Assembly (NCBI GenBank): GCA_009617715.1
Contig: VTFK01000190.1
Location: forward strand, 124,001-188,000
Origin: Plectrocnemia conspersa
Lineage: Eukaryota; Arthropoda; Insecta; Trichoptera; Polycentropodidae
Direction of reading: 5' to 3'
DNA length: 64,000 bases
Shown here: positions 52,401 through 60,674 of the stretch, piece after piece
Position numbering within the stretch: the first letter of the stretch is position 1
Layout: every line of letters starts with the position of its first letter
Notes under the pieces: generated by a model
What the model saw: the letters and a program-made list of their open reading frames with translations, nothing else
Databases searched by the model: none
Told to the model about the DNA's origin: nothing
Program-made: the position numbers and the translations under genes

Positions 52401-55400
52401 TCTACTAATTGTCTGGTGTAAATATTCTATTTAACAATTTTTGCACATCTAATTTTCAAAATTAACAATAAATTATTTTAAATATGGAACTTTAATAAAT
52501 TTAATTTTTTTTAGAAAAATGTAAATTGATTAACGTCTGAAGCAGTGTAGATATTTAAATAAAAATACAACTGCATCCAAAATTTTCTAAATAGTGTTTG
52601 AAATTCTTTGCAAGTTCATTAGTACGTGCGGAATATTAATAAAAATCGAGTTTGTTGCATTGGTTGTCATAATTCTGTAATTGTAATTAAGTTTCTTAAA
52701 AAAATATTAAATTATTATTATCATTAAGTATTAATGTGTGACCATTGTCTAAATTACACAAAAAATAGGCGTGCCGCATGTACTATATCTTCTTGCAGAG
52801 AATTAGAGAAATATTTATTTTAATAGTAGAACGGCACATAACTATTTTTTGAATTATTTACTTAGGTAACTTCCCTCTACATGCATATTCTCCACGTCAC
52901 GATTTTAATGGAATGGACTGCACGGATATCATAATTGGAACGGCTCGAGGAAAGAATTTCAGAATTATGGATTATTACACTAGAGACAGGTACACATCTA
53001 TTTATTTTAACCCTTTGGTTGCAATTCAACGAAACTAGGTAAAAATAACCAATGACAATAATGATTTGTCTTTTGGCATTGTGGGAATTGCACTATAAAT
53101 TTTTAGCCAAAATGTTAAGAATGTTTCTTTACAGGCCTGATTCTAATTTATATGTATTATTTAGATCAACTCCTCGAGTAGACAGCGTTTGGGGAGGAAA
53201 TGACGATTTAACTGGTGCCATGGGTTTCGAAGAGAATGGTGTAACTACAATTGCATTCCGCAGAAAATTAAAAGTATGTATTTATATTCAATAATTTGCT
53301 ATAATTTCTAGGAAAAATAGCGGATGCCTTTAATTTATACAATAATAAACAAAAAAAAACAAATCTGTATATGAATACAATTAGAATATAGAATATTCGA
53401 ATAATCGATTATTCGAATTATTCGCCTGATTTCCAACTGTATGAAAATTCGAATAATTGATAGAATATTGGAATTTACTATTATTTATTTATTTAAAATC
53501 TGACAATCTGAACTTGGCAGGTAACCCAATGCGTCATAATAACTAGATGTCAATGTGCTTTCATATTTATATATTGTAAATCTTCCGTTGCAAAATAACA
53601 GGCGTAAGCCCAATGCGTTACAATGGGGATAATAACAATCAATAACAACTTAGTACGTAGTGAGATACAGACTGAAATTAAAGTCTGTCGATCAGTGATA
53701 TATGATAAAATATCACTATGCATGACCTAGCGAGATTTTATTATTACTATTCATCACGATGTTCCTCCGTAAGATACGAAAAATCTAGGAAATCATAATC
53801 TGTTATAATAGATCAAAATACAGATGCAATATAAAGTAAAAAACGCTATGGTTAATATATTTAAATTTTCTACATATCCGATAAATATATCAACAGTAAA
53901 CCATTAGTAAAAAAAGTACTTATGTATGTACATTTTAATTTAGGCAACTGAAAATACCGATCATTCCATTGAAAATGATCTAATGCACGTTATTTGGGCG
54001 AGAGGACAAGAAAACGGTCATTATGTTCACAATCCTAAATCCGGCGTCGAAAAAGACAAAGTGAGTGTTCCAGATTTTTACAGACAAGATGAGCTCAAGT
54101 ATCACGGACATGGAGCCCAACGTGGAGTATTATCAATGAACTTCTTTGGTAAACATCCTTCAATAAAATAAAATATTTATTAAGATAAATATTACTATAA
54201 TAATATTTTATTTCAGCTGAAGATACAAAGGATAAGATCGGTAGTGCCGAAATATCGCAACTTGAAGCTGGTAAATGCGGCGGTGAATGGAAGCTGCCTC
54301 ACGATTGCGACATAGCCATGAAGAATTGCGAATACGCCGCCAGATGGGAGTATTTGGGTTCGAAGAAAGGAAAAGACAGAATCAAATTTACCATTCATAC
54401 AACCAGCTCCGGATGGACTGGTATCGGATTCAGCGACGATAATAGAATGGTATTTGATTGTATGTTTATTTAAAATTTGACGTTAGTAATGACAAATGAT
54501 TTTATAGTCTCAAACAGATGCTATCATCGGCTGGATACAAAATTCCGGTAGACCATTTTTGGTGGACACGTGGATCAACGGATACAGCCCACCAAGATTG
54601 GACATGCCGAATCAAGATATTGATGATATTTCCGGTAGACTTCAAGATGGTATTACCACTTTGTCATTTACTAGGAAGAGGAATACCGGTGATATGGAAG
54701 TGAGTGCGCTTAGAACTGATTTGATTTGGTTGTCAATGAAGAGTGTCTTAATAGATTATTTAATTTTTAGGATATGGCTTTCACAGATGAAAAATGTCTG
54801 TTCATGATGTTCCCGGTGAAAGGCGGTACTTATGACGACGTTAGCAAAAAGACTAGGAAACACGACATCATACCTGCCATCAGTTCGCAGAGAGTTTGCA
54901 TAAAATCTTGTGGAATTGGTATGTTGAGTAAAGTTTTTTTAACCAAAATTTTTCAATTCACTATAAGTAAAATACCCGGTTAAATAAAGAAAAATAGTTA
55001 AATTAAATTAATAATAATTGATGTGACTATATGTATTGGACTGAAACGAAGTGCTTCAATTGCACTTTAACTGATGTAACGTTGTTCGTCTCTCAATTAA
55101 TTCATTTAAAAGCCTTTATTGTTTGAATATAGATATTATAGAGTAATAGTTTTTCTAATTAAATAATATTTTTAGAATACGAAGACGTTGTTACTACTGA
55201 ACCGACTATCCCTGGACTTGCCACTTATAATCTACAAGTTAAGATCATAAACTTAGCCGAAAACTTCAACACGCCAAAACAAGGCTCTAAAGAATTCGAC
55301 GATTTGGCTAATACAATAACGGAAAGTTTTGCAGCAGTACTTCAAAACCGTCCCGGATATCACAAAGTTGCCGTTGAGAAATTGGAAGAGTAAGTTTCGA

Positions 55401-57088
55401 TAATTTTGTAATATAAAACACCCTATTTGATGATCTTAAATTTTACAGTCAAGCCGGTAATCAAATGGTCGCTTCTTTGAGACTAGAAGTAGACGAATCA
55501 AATGAAATAGACACCGGAGCAACAGCTAGATCTTTAGGTACAAAGAAGAACAGCAAAGAATCGATGATTAGATGGGAAGACGCCGTTAAAGAGACACTCC
55601 TTGTTGGAAGAGTCGGAGCGTTGATAGTAGATCCAAAGTATTACGTTTTCGAGCCACAGAGTCGTATGTTTCTTTCTTTTAATCTTTAAAACATCACATA
55701 GAATATTAAATTAATCAAACCTATGAATCTTTGCAGTTGTATCGACGTTACCAGTGGAAGAATCTAGCGGAAATTCAAGATCGTTCTTTGGATTATCCGA
55801 GACTAAATTGTACATAGTTTTGGGTTGTATCTGCGCATTGGTGTTTGTCGCATTGGTGCAAGCTAGTTGTACCATTTACAAAACTTCTCGTTCTTCTACC
55901 CCAGTAAATAAGGTGATTGTTAGTTAAAATTGATTATCTTGACTTTGATATATTTTGGTAATTTAATCAATGATTTTAGGATCAATTAATACCTAATTCG
56001 GCGTGGAAGGACTATTCGGTTGCTAATACAAACTATGCTTTTGAATCTTATGAAAACGAAGAAAAACACAACGGAAACAATGGAAATACAAACCCGAGGG
56101 AAACCAGAGAGACGAGAGAAACGAGAGACAGGTATGCAATTTTAAAATAGGGTTTCGCTATAAATATATAGGTTATGGTGATTGGTAAAGAAAATTCTGG
56201 AGGCATGGATAAGTAACAATATTTACGGATGAGGATTTAAATGGCTAGAAGTATGATGAGGATTTAAATGCATTTAGCGGTATTGTTACTGCTCTGACTA
56301 CGAACTTTGCACGGTTATATAGTCAGTATTGCAATATAAGCCTATACATGAATACATAGGCTTATGACTTTAGAAATATGTTGTAGATGGATAAAAACAA
56401 GGCCGCTACCCACATATTACGATTACTAGAAGTCATTGCATGTGTACGTTGAGGAATCCATCCCCGCACTGTGTCAGAGTTAGTGTATAGATAGTTTAGC
56501 AGTGACTGTTGCGCTCTTTATATGTATCCATAACCCTGCTAATATAAATAATTTATATCTATAAATAATTCTTACACCACTTATTAATTATATATTATTA
56601 GGACAATGAAATTCTTAAATATTTATCTAGTTCATTCACGTGTTAAATGCCATCACTGTGTATATAATATTATATTTTCAGGTCGAGTACGATGCCAGCT
56701 AATAACGCCCATCCCAGGCATGTTAACGGTAATGGAAACGGAAACGGCGCAAGAGCTCCACCACCTTCGGGAGCTGCTCCCGGTTATTACAATGACACAA
56801 GATCGTTACAAAGACCCCGTGGTCCAGGAGGATATGGGTATGTTTTTAATGCAATGCAATTCTCATAAAAAACATTTCAAAATAATTTATGAATTTTCCA
56901 GATATCAAATGAGCGCCGATCGTGCCGCACACTCTTTGCCTCGCCAGCCAGGCCAAGGTCGTCCGGCGAGACACTCCAGTGGGCATCCGCCGCAAGTAAA
57001 TCCAGATTTCTACTTCATGCCTTCGCAGCGCAAGTACGAAGGCGAAGTTGTGCGAGTATATGTCGATTATAACAATCAACCCAAGTGA
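37289..57088 (+). CDS. Membrane-anchored LPMO-like / EGF / double-DOMON / SEA protein, 19 coding exons
   Basis: Coding exons: 37289-37439, 46310-46380, 48308-48405, 48483-48616, 48694-49591, 51660-51686, 51998-52375, 52866-52989, 53165-53273, 53944-54148, 54217-54449, 54508-54699, 54771-54918, 55176-55389, 55449-55663, 55737-55912, 55980-56131, 56682-56837, 56902-57088. Every junction is GT-AG and phases agree, except for one extra base in exon 5. The product is about 1,288 aa: signal peptide 1-20; LPMO-like domain 21-151; EGF-like 159-223; DOMON-1 from about 239 to 731, interrupted by Pro-Glu-Pro-Ser repeats; DOMON-2 about 740-922; SEA-like about 923-1065; transmembrane helix about 1091-1111; cytoplasmic tail to 1288. 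Seen: domains, splice sites, topology. Known: DOMON is an extracellular haem- or sugar-binding beta-sandwich. Inferred: a cell-surface redox protein acting on matrix polysaccharide or protein. Drosophila nahoda, a DOMON protein recalled from memory, is a candidate relative to test, so no symbol is given. Confidence 0.85.
37885..38738. mobile_element. Inverted-repeat element of 854 bp in intron 1
   Basis: AGTACGCTCGGGATAAGGAT at 37885 and its reverse complement ending at 38738. The 43-nt arms differ at one base (TTCC against GCC in the middle). The interior has no transposase but contains the nested piggyBac-type MITE at 38431-38518. So similar a pair of arms suggests recent activity or gene conversion. 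Confidence 0.75.
38431..38518. mobile_element. 88-bp piggyBac-type MITE with TTAA duplication
   Basis: The ends CCCAGATATGCCCA and TGGGCATATCTGGG are perfect inverted repeats, each directly flanked by TTAA (38427-38430 and 38519-38522). TTAA duplication with CCC...GGG ends is specific to piggyBac-superfamily transposition. No coding capacity, so it needed a transposase in trans. Confidence 0.85.
38739..42984. other. Intron 1 interior, AT-rich
   Basis: Very AT-rich. A less AT-rich tract at 42210-42480 (CCCCCCATAGTCTGTCACCC onwards) has the look of an old transposon end but I cannot classify it. No coding exon with matching phase was found. Confidence 0.4.
42985..43066 (+). tRNA. tRNA-Ser: tRNA-Ser (anticodon CGA)
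   Basis: An 82-nt cloverleaf. The acceptor GCAGTCG pairs with CGGCTGC, leaving discriminator G. The D arm contains box A TGGCCGAGTGG. The anticodon loop CTCGAAA is closed by TCTGA/TCAGA, giving CGA, which reads UCG. A long variable arm (CCCTCTGGGAG region) is typical of type II tRNA-Ser. The T arm contains box B GGTTCGAATCC. No intron and no encoded CCA, as expected in a eukaryote. A TTTT stop for RNA polymerase III lies at 43071-43074. It sits inside intron 1 of the LPMO-like/DOMON gene on the same strand. Confidence 0.96.
43067..44289. other. Intron 1, nothing recognised
   Basis: AT-rich with a CT-rich tract (CTCTCTCTCTTTCTG, 43868-43882). No RNA or coding feature supported apart from the tRNA-Ser terminator at its start. 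Confidence 0.4.
44290..44625. repeat. Dispersed repeat family A, copy 2 (intron 1)
   Basis: CGCTAGTAAAAATGTATATC and TACTAGTAAAAATGTG, TTCATTAGGTCAGAATGGGT and TATAATTTCACTGAAATGAC match copies 1 and 3 in the same order. Confidence 0.55.
44626..46097. other. Intron 1, nothing recognised
   Basis: No supported feature. Open frames are at most 62 codons. Confidence 0.4.
46098..46170 (+). tRNA. tRNA-Arg: tRNA-Arg (anticodon TCG)
   Basis: A 73-nt cloverleaf. The acceptor GACCGTG pairs perfectly with CACGGTC, with discriminator G. Box A is TGGCCTAATGG. The anticodon stem TCGGA/TCCGA closes the loop CTTCGGA, giving TCG (reads CGA, and other CGN by wobble after modification). The T arm carries GGTTCGAGTCC. 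A TTTT terminator is at 46176-46179. The gene lies in the last 212 nt of intron 1 of the LPMO-like/DOMON gene, same strand. Confidence 0.97.
46310..48616 (+). CDS. Exons 2-4: core of the LPMO-like domain
   Basis: Exons 46310-46380, 48308-48405 and 48483-48616 encode residues 51-151. Exon 2 gives [14 protein letters not shown] and exon 3 continues GGFSLQILD. His68 or His73 is the candidate second copper ligand, since a His before a Gly-Gly-Phe beta strand recurs in related proteins. Exon 4 carries paired cysteines C121-x-x-C124 and ends in RFWSCADID, where Phe141 could be the axial aromatic residue and Cys144 a disulfide partner. The region is about 130 residues, small but workable for a single beta-sandwich. 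Family membership is inferred from the mature His, His-x4-His-x-Gly-Gly-Phe and cysteine layout; a structure prediction would decide whether the His residues meet. Confidence 0.75.
46420..46492 (+). tRNA. tRNA-Lys: tRNA-Lys (anticodon CTT)
   Basis: A 73-nt cloverleaf. The acceptor GCCCGGC pairs with GTTGGGC (two G-T pairs), with discriminator G. Box A is TAGCTCAGTCGG. The anticodon stem TGAGA/TCTCA encloses CTCTTAA, giving CTT, which reads AAG. The T arm carries GGTTCGAGCCC. A T5 terminator is at 46499-46503. It starts only 39 nt downstream of the exon 2 splice donor of the LPMO-like/DOMON gene and lies on the same strand inside intron 2. Confidence 0.97.
47091..47699. mobile_element. 609-bp non-autonomous hAT element in intron 2
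   Basis: It begins CAGGACTGTTGAC and ends ACTCCGACTCCAAAGCCCTG; the outer 12 bases are imperfect inverted repeats (CAGG-CT-T-GA). The flanks ACATAAAC (47083-47090) and ACAAAAAC (47700-47707) form an 8-bp target duplication with one mismatch. The ACTCCGACTCC terminus recurs in known hAT MITEs. The interior is AT-rich and noncoding. Confidence 0.65.
47708..48307. other. Intron 2, AT-rich, no RNA gene
   Basis: The 89-codon open frame at 47738-48007 is mostly hydrophobic because of T-rich DNA. Its end ([19 protein letters not shown]) lies in less AT-rich sequence and may be a transposon fragment, unclassified. Confidence 0.35.
48694..49591 (+). CDS. Exon 5: EGF-like repeats, first half of DOMON-1, Pro-Glu-Pro-Ser block 1, with a single-base frameshift
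   Basis: The exon opens in phase with exon 4 as [20 protein letters not shown], an EGF-like repeat. After VYYGA (about 48775) that frame reaches TAA within seven codons, while the next frame immediately continues RCQYKEE with the expected EGF cysteine and stays open to the donor. The exon is 898 nt, one more than phase allows, so one base is extra. A second EGF-like repeat (residues 187-223, six cysteines) follows. Next is the first half of DOMON-1 ([11 protein letters not shown] to VGIGWRP), then about 100 residues of [13 protein letters not shown] repeat. The exon ends with a basic linker and a phase-1 GTAAGT donor. Confidence 0.82.
49884..49927. repeat. Perfect 44-bp palindrome in intron 5
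   Basis: The two 21-nt arms (CTTAGATATGAACATCTCGTT and its reverse complement) are separated by two bases. It would form a long hairpin in RNA or cruciform in DNA. No TTAA or TA boundary is obvious. Confidence 0.85.
49985..50785. repeat. Dispersed repeat family A, copy 3 with internal duplication (intron 5)
   Basis: Three blocks of the TAGTAGAAATATATATCTAC type occur (about 50010, 50275 and 50635), each with flanking segments also seen at 13900-14100. The order suggests nested or tandem insertion of the same element. The final segment (GATAGATCC...GATTTTCTTTGAGAGATAA) matches the end of copy 1. Confidence 0.6.
50786..50862. repeat. Dispersed repeat family B, copy 2 (inverted)
   Basis: Approximate reverse complement of 33135-33230: GCTTTTTCCAGGGAGGGGAG and TTAGTAGTCGTTTTTTTA. 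Confidence 0.5.
51227..51270. repeat. Perfect 44-bp hairpin in intron 5
   Basis: AGGAAAACCTAATCTGTAAT, loop AATC, then the exact reverse complement. Diverged single arms occur at 53780-53809 and 58628-58646, so this is the core of a dispersed MITE family. Confidence 0.85.
51660..51686 (+). CDS. Exon 6: 27-nt microexon encoding a furin-like RRRR site
   Basis: The microexon lies between a strong acceptor (TTTATTTACAG) and a GTATGT donor. It begins and ends in phase 1, so it can be included or skipped without changing frame. With the flanking codons it encodes GRRRRAVED. Four consecutive Arg residues followed by Ala-Val match the furin/proprotein-convertase consensus R-x-K/R-R. It lies between the two Pro-Glu-Pro-Ser blocks, in the exposed linker inside DOMON-1. 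Including it would add a cleavage site between the N-terminal LPMO/EGF half and the C-terminal DOMON/SEA/membrane half. Confidence 0.72.
51998..52375 (+). CDS. Exon 7: Pro-Glu-Pro-Ser repeat block 2
   Basis: About 125 residues of [17 protein letters not shown] repeat follow EETTKRPG. The block is strongly acidic and proline-rich, so it should be an extended, disordered stalk and a likely site for O-glycosylation on Ser/Thr. Codon-level periodicity (GAACCGAGTTCT-like units) suggests expansion by slippage or unequal exchange, with synonymous variation between units. The acceptor TTTTTTCATAG is clear. Two phase-1 donors are possible, after 52372 or 52375; I chose 52375 because it rebuilds a Gly codon and gives KSGNFP. 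The block resembles the one in exon 5, which suggests duplication across the microexon. Confidence 0.8.
52866..54148 (+). CDS. Exons 8-10: second half of DOMON-1
   Basis: Exons 52866-52989, 53165-53273 and 53944-54148. [11 protein letters not shown] aligns with [11 protein letters not shown] of DOMON-2, and [14 protein letters not shown] aligns residue for residue with [14 protein letters not shown]. This shows that the domain begun in exon 5 resumes here. Met602 sits where DOMON proteins place the haem-ligand Met. Then come [11 protein letters not shown] (core strand), [14 protein letters not shown] and a closing [16 protein letters not shown]. Exon 9 has two in-frame acceptors 30 nt apart (53135 and 53165); the downstream one gives the DOMON alignment without a gap and is used here. 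Confidence 0.85.
54217..54918 (+). CDS. Exons 11-13: DOMON-2
   Basis: Exons 54217-54449, 54508-54699 and 54771-54918 encode residues 732-922. A Cys-rich entry ([24 protein letters not shown]) leads into a complete DOMON domain: [35 protein letters not shown], then [11 protein letters not shown] and [11 protein letters not shown]. Met809 in GFSDDNRM is the usual haem-ligand Met of redox DOMON domains. I cannot point to the partner His with confidence; His around RKHDIIP is one possibility. Cys residues near the end (RVCIKSC) probably pair with those at the start. Each intron is under 320 nt, in contrast to the 8.9-kb intron 1. Confidence 0.87.
55176..55663 (+). CDS. Exons 14-15: SEA-like juxtamembrane module
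   Basis: Exons 55176-55389 and 55449-55663 encode about residues 923-1065. After a Thr/Pro-rich connector ([13 protein letters not shown]) comes [17 protein letters not shown], then a helix-like [17 protein letters not shown] and [12 protein letters not shown], then [11 protein letters not shown] and a final [13 protein letters not shown]. The pattern (first beta strand, long amphipathic helix, two further strands, just outside the membrane) fits a SEA domain. I see no classical G-SVVV autoproteolysis motif, so it may be a non-cleaving form. The SEA assignment is by pattern only. Confidence 0.65.
55737..57088 (+). CDS. Exons 16-19: transmembrane helix and cytoplasmic tail
   Basis: Exons 55737-55912, 55980-56131, 56682-56837 and 56902-57088. 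The helix [20 protein letters not shown] (about 1091-1110) is followed by basic residues KTSRSS, which by the positive-inside rule puts the N-terminal domains outside the cell. The tail of about 175 residues is low complexity: repeated RET triplets (about 56099-56130), an Asn-Gly run, a Pro/Gly/Arg-rich segment and a final [17 protein letters not shown] before TGA at 57086-57088. The Tyr-rich end could be a signalling or PDZ/SH2 docking site, but nothing specific is recognisable. Confidence 0.83.
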
Positions 57089-57092
57089 AACG

Positions 57093-57102
57093 AATAAATA
57101 AA
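57093..57102 (+). terminator. Polyadenylation signal of the LPMO-like/DOMON gene
   Basis: Two overlapping AATAAA hexamers (57093-57098 and 57097-57102) start five bases after the stop codon, with a GT/T-rich stretch about 30 nt further on. This predicts a very short 3' UTR ending near 57120. Confidence 0.65.
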
Positions 57103-57129
57103 ACTGTGTTATAAAGTGTACAACGAACA

Positions 57130-58789
57130 AATTTGTGAGTGACTTTTTTTATTGAAAACGGTGGACTTCTAAGATAAAAAAATCACTTATTGTATATACA
57201 TAATATGAATAATAGTCACACTTATTCAGAAGACTGACGACAAAGGATTGTGTCCAAATTTTATTAAGTCTGATGAATTTGTACATCGAGTTGTTTATAA
57301 TATAGGCGTTTTAATTGCATTTTCGCATAAACGAAGAATATCATACCAGTGTACTTAAAAATGTACTTATATGTTACCTTCGCACTGATAATTACCAAAC
57401 GATAAATTATTGATTACGCTTTGTAAAAGTAGCTATAGTTATTCACTCGATTATTAAATCGCAAATCTTACGATTTAATAGTCGATTGTTAAAGTGCACG
57501 ACTAGCTTTGTCTCAAGATCCGAGGATTTTTAATGATAATGGATTACTAAAAAAATTAACACAAAAGGTCCTTGACTATGAAGTTTGTTTTTAAAATAAC
57601 CATTTTTTGACAGACTATGACTGAGCCATAATAGTTACTTTTTATCCACACAGTATCTATAAAATGCCGTAGTATTATTTTTAATCAAACAATATTACCT
57701 CGTTTTGTTATTATGTACTAAAATATATAATTTTCTTCTATATCGGTAAATAATAACTGAATTTCTGTCTATTGTATTGTATACGTATGCTAATTTAGCG
57801 ATTCGTTCTTAGGTCAGTAATTATTGTATATTCTATTTAAAAAATTGATCTATGCTATATCAATATCTTTACCGTAATATCGACATAGTCATTTCAAGTT
57901 TGTAATATTAATAATAGTGATTATGTGTAGATGAAATTTTATTTGTATTTATTATTATTAAAAAAATGTTTATTTTGTTGTTAATACACGTTACATTCCA
58001 TGTGAAAACAATTCTTTTATATCTTAAAAGTTTTAGCAAAATTCGTTGATTATACTCATGATATTTTATTATAGTGTAAAATGTTTTATGATCACGTTGT
58101 GTATATCAATGGTTCCGTTGTTATATTTCTTAAAAAAATATTTATGTGTAAAATAAATGTAACATTAAAACCATTGTATGATTCTGAAATATAAAATGTC
58201 AATTAATTTACTATATATCTATATATATCAAACACTGTCGTTTCCGCTAGGGTCCACGTAACATCAAGCTCAGTTACAAATTTTTACATAATTTAAAAAG
58301 TAAAATAGTTTAAAATACGTTAATAAGGTAAAGCAGCAGAAGCGATATATATAAATCATCAAGAGGCAACTGGCAAACGTGTTTCGTTTGTTTATCGTAT
58401 GAAATGCAGATGCAGACAGGTCGAAACATTCAAGTCATTCGGGTTGAGGCGAACCGGCACTTGTGCCGCGTGTGAGTTTATCTCGTTCAAAAGCAAGAAG
58501 TAGTGTTATTTTTAACAAAGAAAGGAATAGAATACCTTCTGTTGTGTAACAATCGACGAACCTCATGAAAAATGTCAAGAACTGCAAGTGTTTTAAAATA
58601 TTTTTTTCTGAATCTGAATCGATCATCGGATTAGGTTTTCCTAGATGTTTTAATCTCACGGATGAATTGTTAATATAAAATCGAGCTGGGTTGAGCATAG
58701 TCACATCTATTGATTATAAGCTGTAATAATAGTTTATAATTGTTAAAATCAGACTATAGGACCGGAACTGTGTAACCGCATGTTTTTGA
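57130..58789. other. Spacer between the two convergent genes, no gene seen
   Basis: AT-rich. It holds a single arm of the GGATTAGGTTTTCCTAGAT repeat at 58628-58646. The 89-codon minus-strand frame at 58435-58704 has no recognisable features. Confidence 0.45.
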
Positions 58790-59335
58790 AGTAACCGAAA
58801 ACCTTATTATATTTAACGGGTACCCGATCATTTTAATTTCAATATAATATTTGATTTTTCTATATGAAATGTATATCTCACACAATTTTTCAAGATACAA
58901 AATTCTCCAGATATTCTTCTATTTTGCAAAACCCATTTAGAGATTAAGCGAACCCTTCTCAGTAACGATACTCCATGCTCCCAAAAAGTCAGCTGAATTC
59001 ACAGCTGCAGTCAGACCAGGTAGTGAGAGTGGTGCATTGAAAAGGGACAGGGAATCTTTATTTAATAGTCCGAAAATATTGTTTCACAATGTGTTTTATG
59101 ACGATAAGATAAATACATATATAGTGATAAGCAAACACATTTCGTTTCGCATCCTCGAGCATTTGTTGGTTAACAAAAAAATGCGAGTATTTGTTTGCTG
59201 GATTAATTTAACAATGGGTCAAGGGTTCAACAACGGCGTACAATTAAACGAGCTTTTGCTTGTAACTTAGATTTGATTAGGTGATTAATATTTATTATAG
59301 TTTTAGATGCAACAAAAAATATTTATTCTTCATTT
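58790..59335. repeat. Dispersed repeat family C, copy 2
   Basis: Counterpart of 32265-32838: CGGGTACCCGATCATTTTAA, TTCAATATAATATTTGATTT, GCATCCTCGAGCATTTG and the shared end CAAAAAATATTTATTCTTC. A segment at about 58950-59050, richer in GC, is absent from copy 1. Confidence 0.55.
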
Positions 59336-59764
59336 TTGTAAATATAAAAAGAGCAAATTCTGCATGTAAATAAAAGTGATTCTAAATAGATTATAAAAAT
59401 TGTATGATGCTTTCAAGTTTATAATTTGCGAGAGTTGACAATAGCTGGCACTATCATAATGCTTTGCTTGACTCAGTAGAAACACATTTTTGTTGTCAAT
59501 AATATATCGGGACGAGTGAGCCATTTCATGTGTTTTTACAATAAGAAAATTCGTATATTAAAATCGTTCAACGTTCCTGGAGAAAAGGCGAAACAAGAGT
59601 GGTTCTGAAATCTGTCTGTCATTTTTACCATCTTACTTTGACTGTTTTATATATTATATTATGACTAAAATTAAGACTTTCTTAGATACAACTTTAAAAT
59701 TACATCAGTTTCATCTGATATTCCGCTTCCAAAAACAATTTTCGATTATATTCAGCTATGTATT

Positions 59765-60138
59765 ATGAAGCGACTATATTCAAAAGATAATGATATTAAA
59801 TTAATGGAAAATAATTCAGAAAAAGTTATGAAATCTTTGGACACCGAACTTTTAATTCAAGAAATGAAAAATACCATTATTTTGGTTACGAATGCTACCA
59901 AAGCAAAAGAAATGAATTCGTGGGATTTACCGAAACATGGTAATTTCTGGAATCTATTGGTAAACGAAGTCCAATTCTAGAAAATCTTTTTAACTACTTG
60001 CTATCTATTAAATCTACTTCAACTGCAATTAAACGCGTATTTTCCGTTGCTAGCAATTTTTCAAGTTTTATGAAATATAAAACACTAACTGCATTGATAT
60101 TTTTGAAATATTACTTTTTAGAAAAATTACATTTTTAA
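59765..60138 (+). pseudogene. hAT transposase remnant, C-terminal dimerisation region
   Basis: A first frame (MKRLYSKDNDIKLMEN to LPKHGNFWNLL) ends in a stop. A second frame then continues LLSIKSTSTAIKRVFSVASN, FSSFMKYKTLTALIFLKYYF and stops at 60138. This is the hAT dimerisation signature (L-IP-TSTASER-FS-AG, then LIFLK). Frameshift and stops make it non-functional. It probably belongs with the repeat C sequence upstream as one decayed hAT element. Confidence 0.75.
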
Positions 60139-60674
60139 TAAATTTTACGTTGGAATTTAAAAAGTAATATTTACTCTCATGTATGTAATGTAAAAAATTA
60201 CCTGGATAATTTAAGGAAAAATACCAGAGAACCGAGTATTGAATTTGGCCGGGTATTTAGATGCCCTACCTAAGAGCATATCTCAATTTATCAGTCTTAT
60301 CGATGTATATTTGAGTAGTCAACTTACTTCACAATTCAATTTTGCTACATGAAGGACTTCTCGTAACATAAGATCACTATGCTATTGCCGCCCCTGTTAA
60401 TTTTTTACTAAGATTAAAATAATAGACAGAATGGATTAACTTTCATATTTATTTTTTAAATTTTAGATATATATAATAAAACAATTGCAGAAATGTCGTT
60501 ATTATTCATAATTGAAATAATTCAATATACATACTTTTATAATCACTTCACTACAAACATTCAAAATTATTGACCAGTTTTCATTAAAATTGCCTAATAG
60601 ATATCACCTGATATCATTGAAGCAACGCAAACCATGCTTGCAAATGCATATACATACTCATACGTAAATTAAAA
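60139..60674. other. Spacer and probable Arp3 3' UTR
   Basis: The part next to 60675 should be the Arp3 3' UTR on the minus strand. No other feature. Confidence 0.4.
60448..60453 (-). terminator. Candidate polyadenylation signal of Arp3
   Basis: AATAAA on the minus strand, 222 nt beyond the Arp3 stop codon. In DNA this AT-rich such hexamers are frequent, so position is the only support. Confidence 0.3.
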
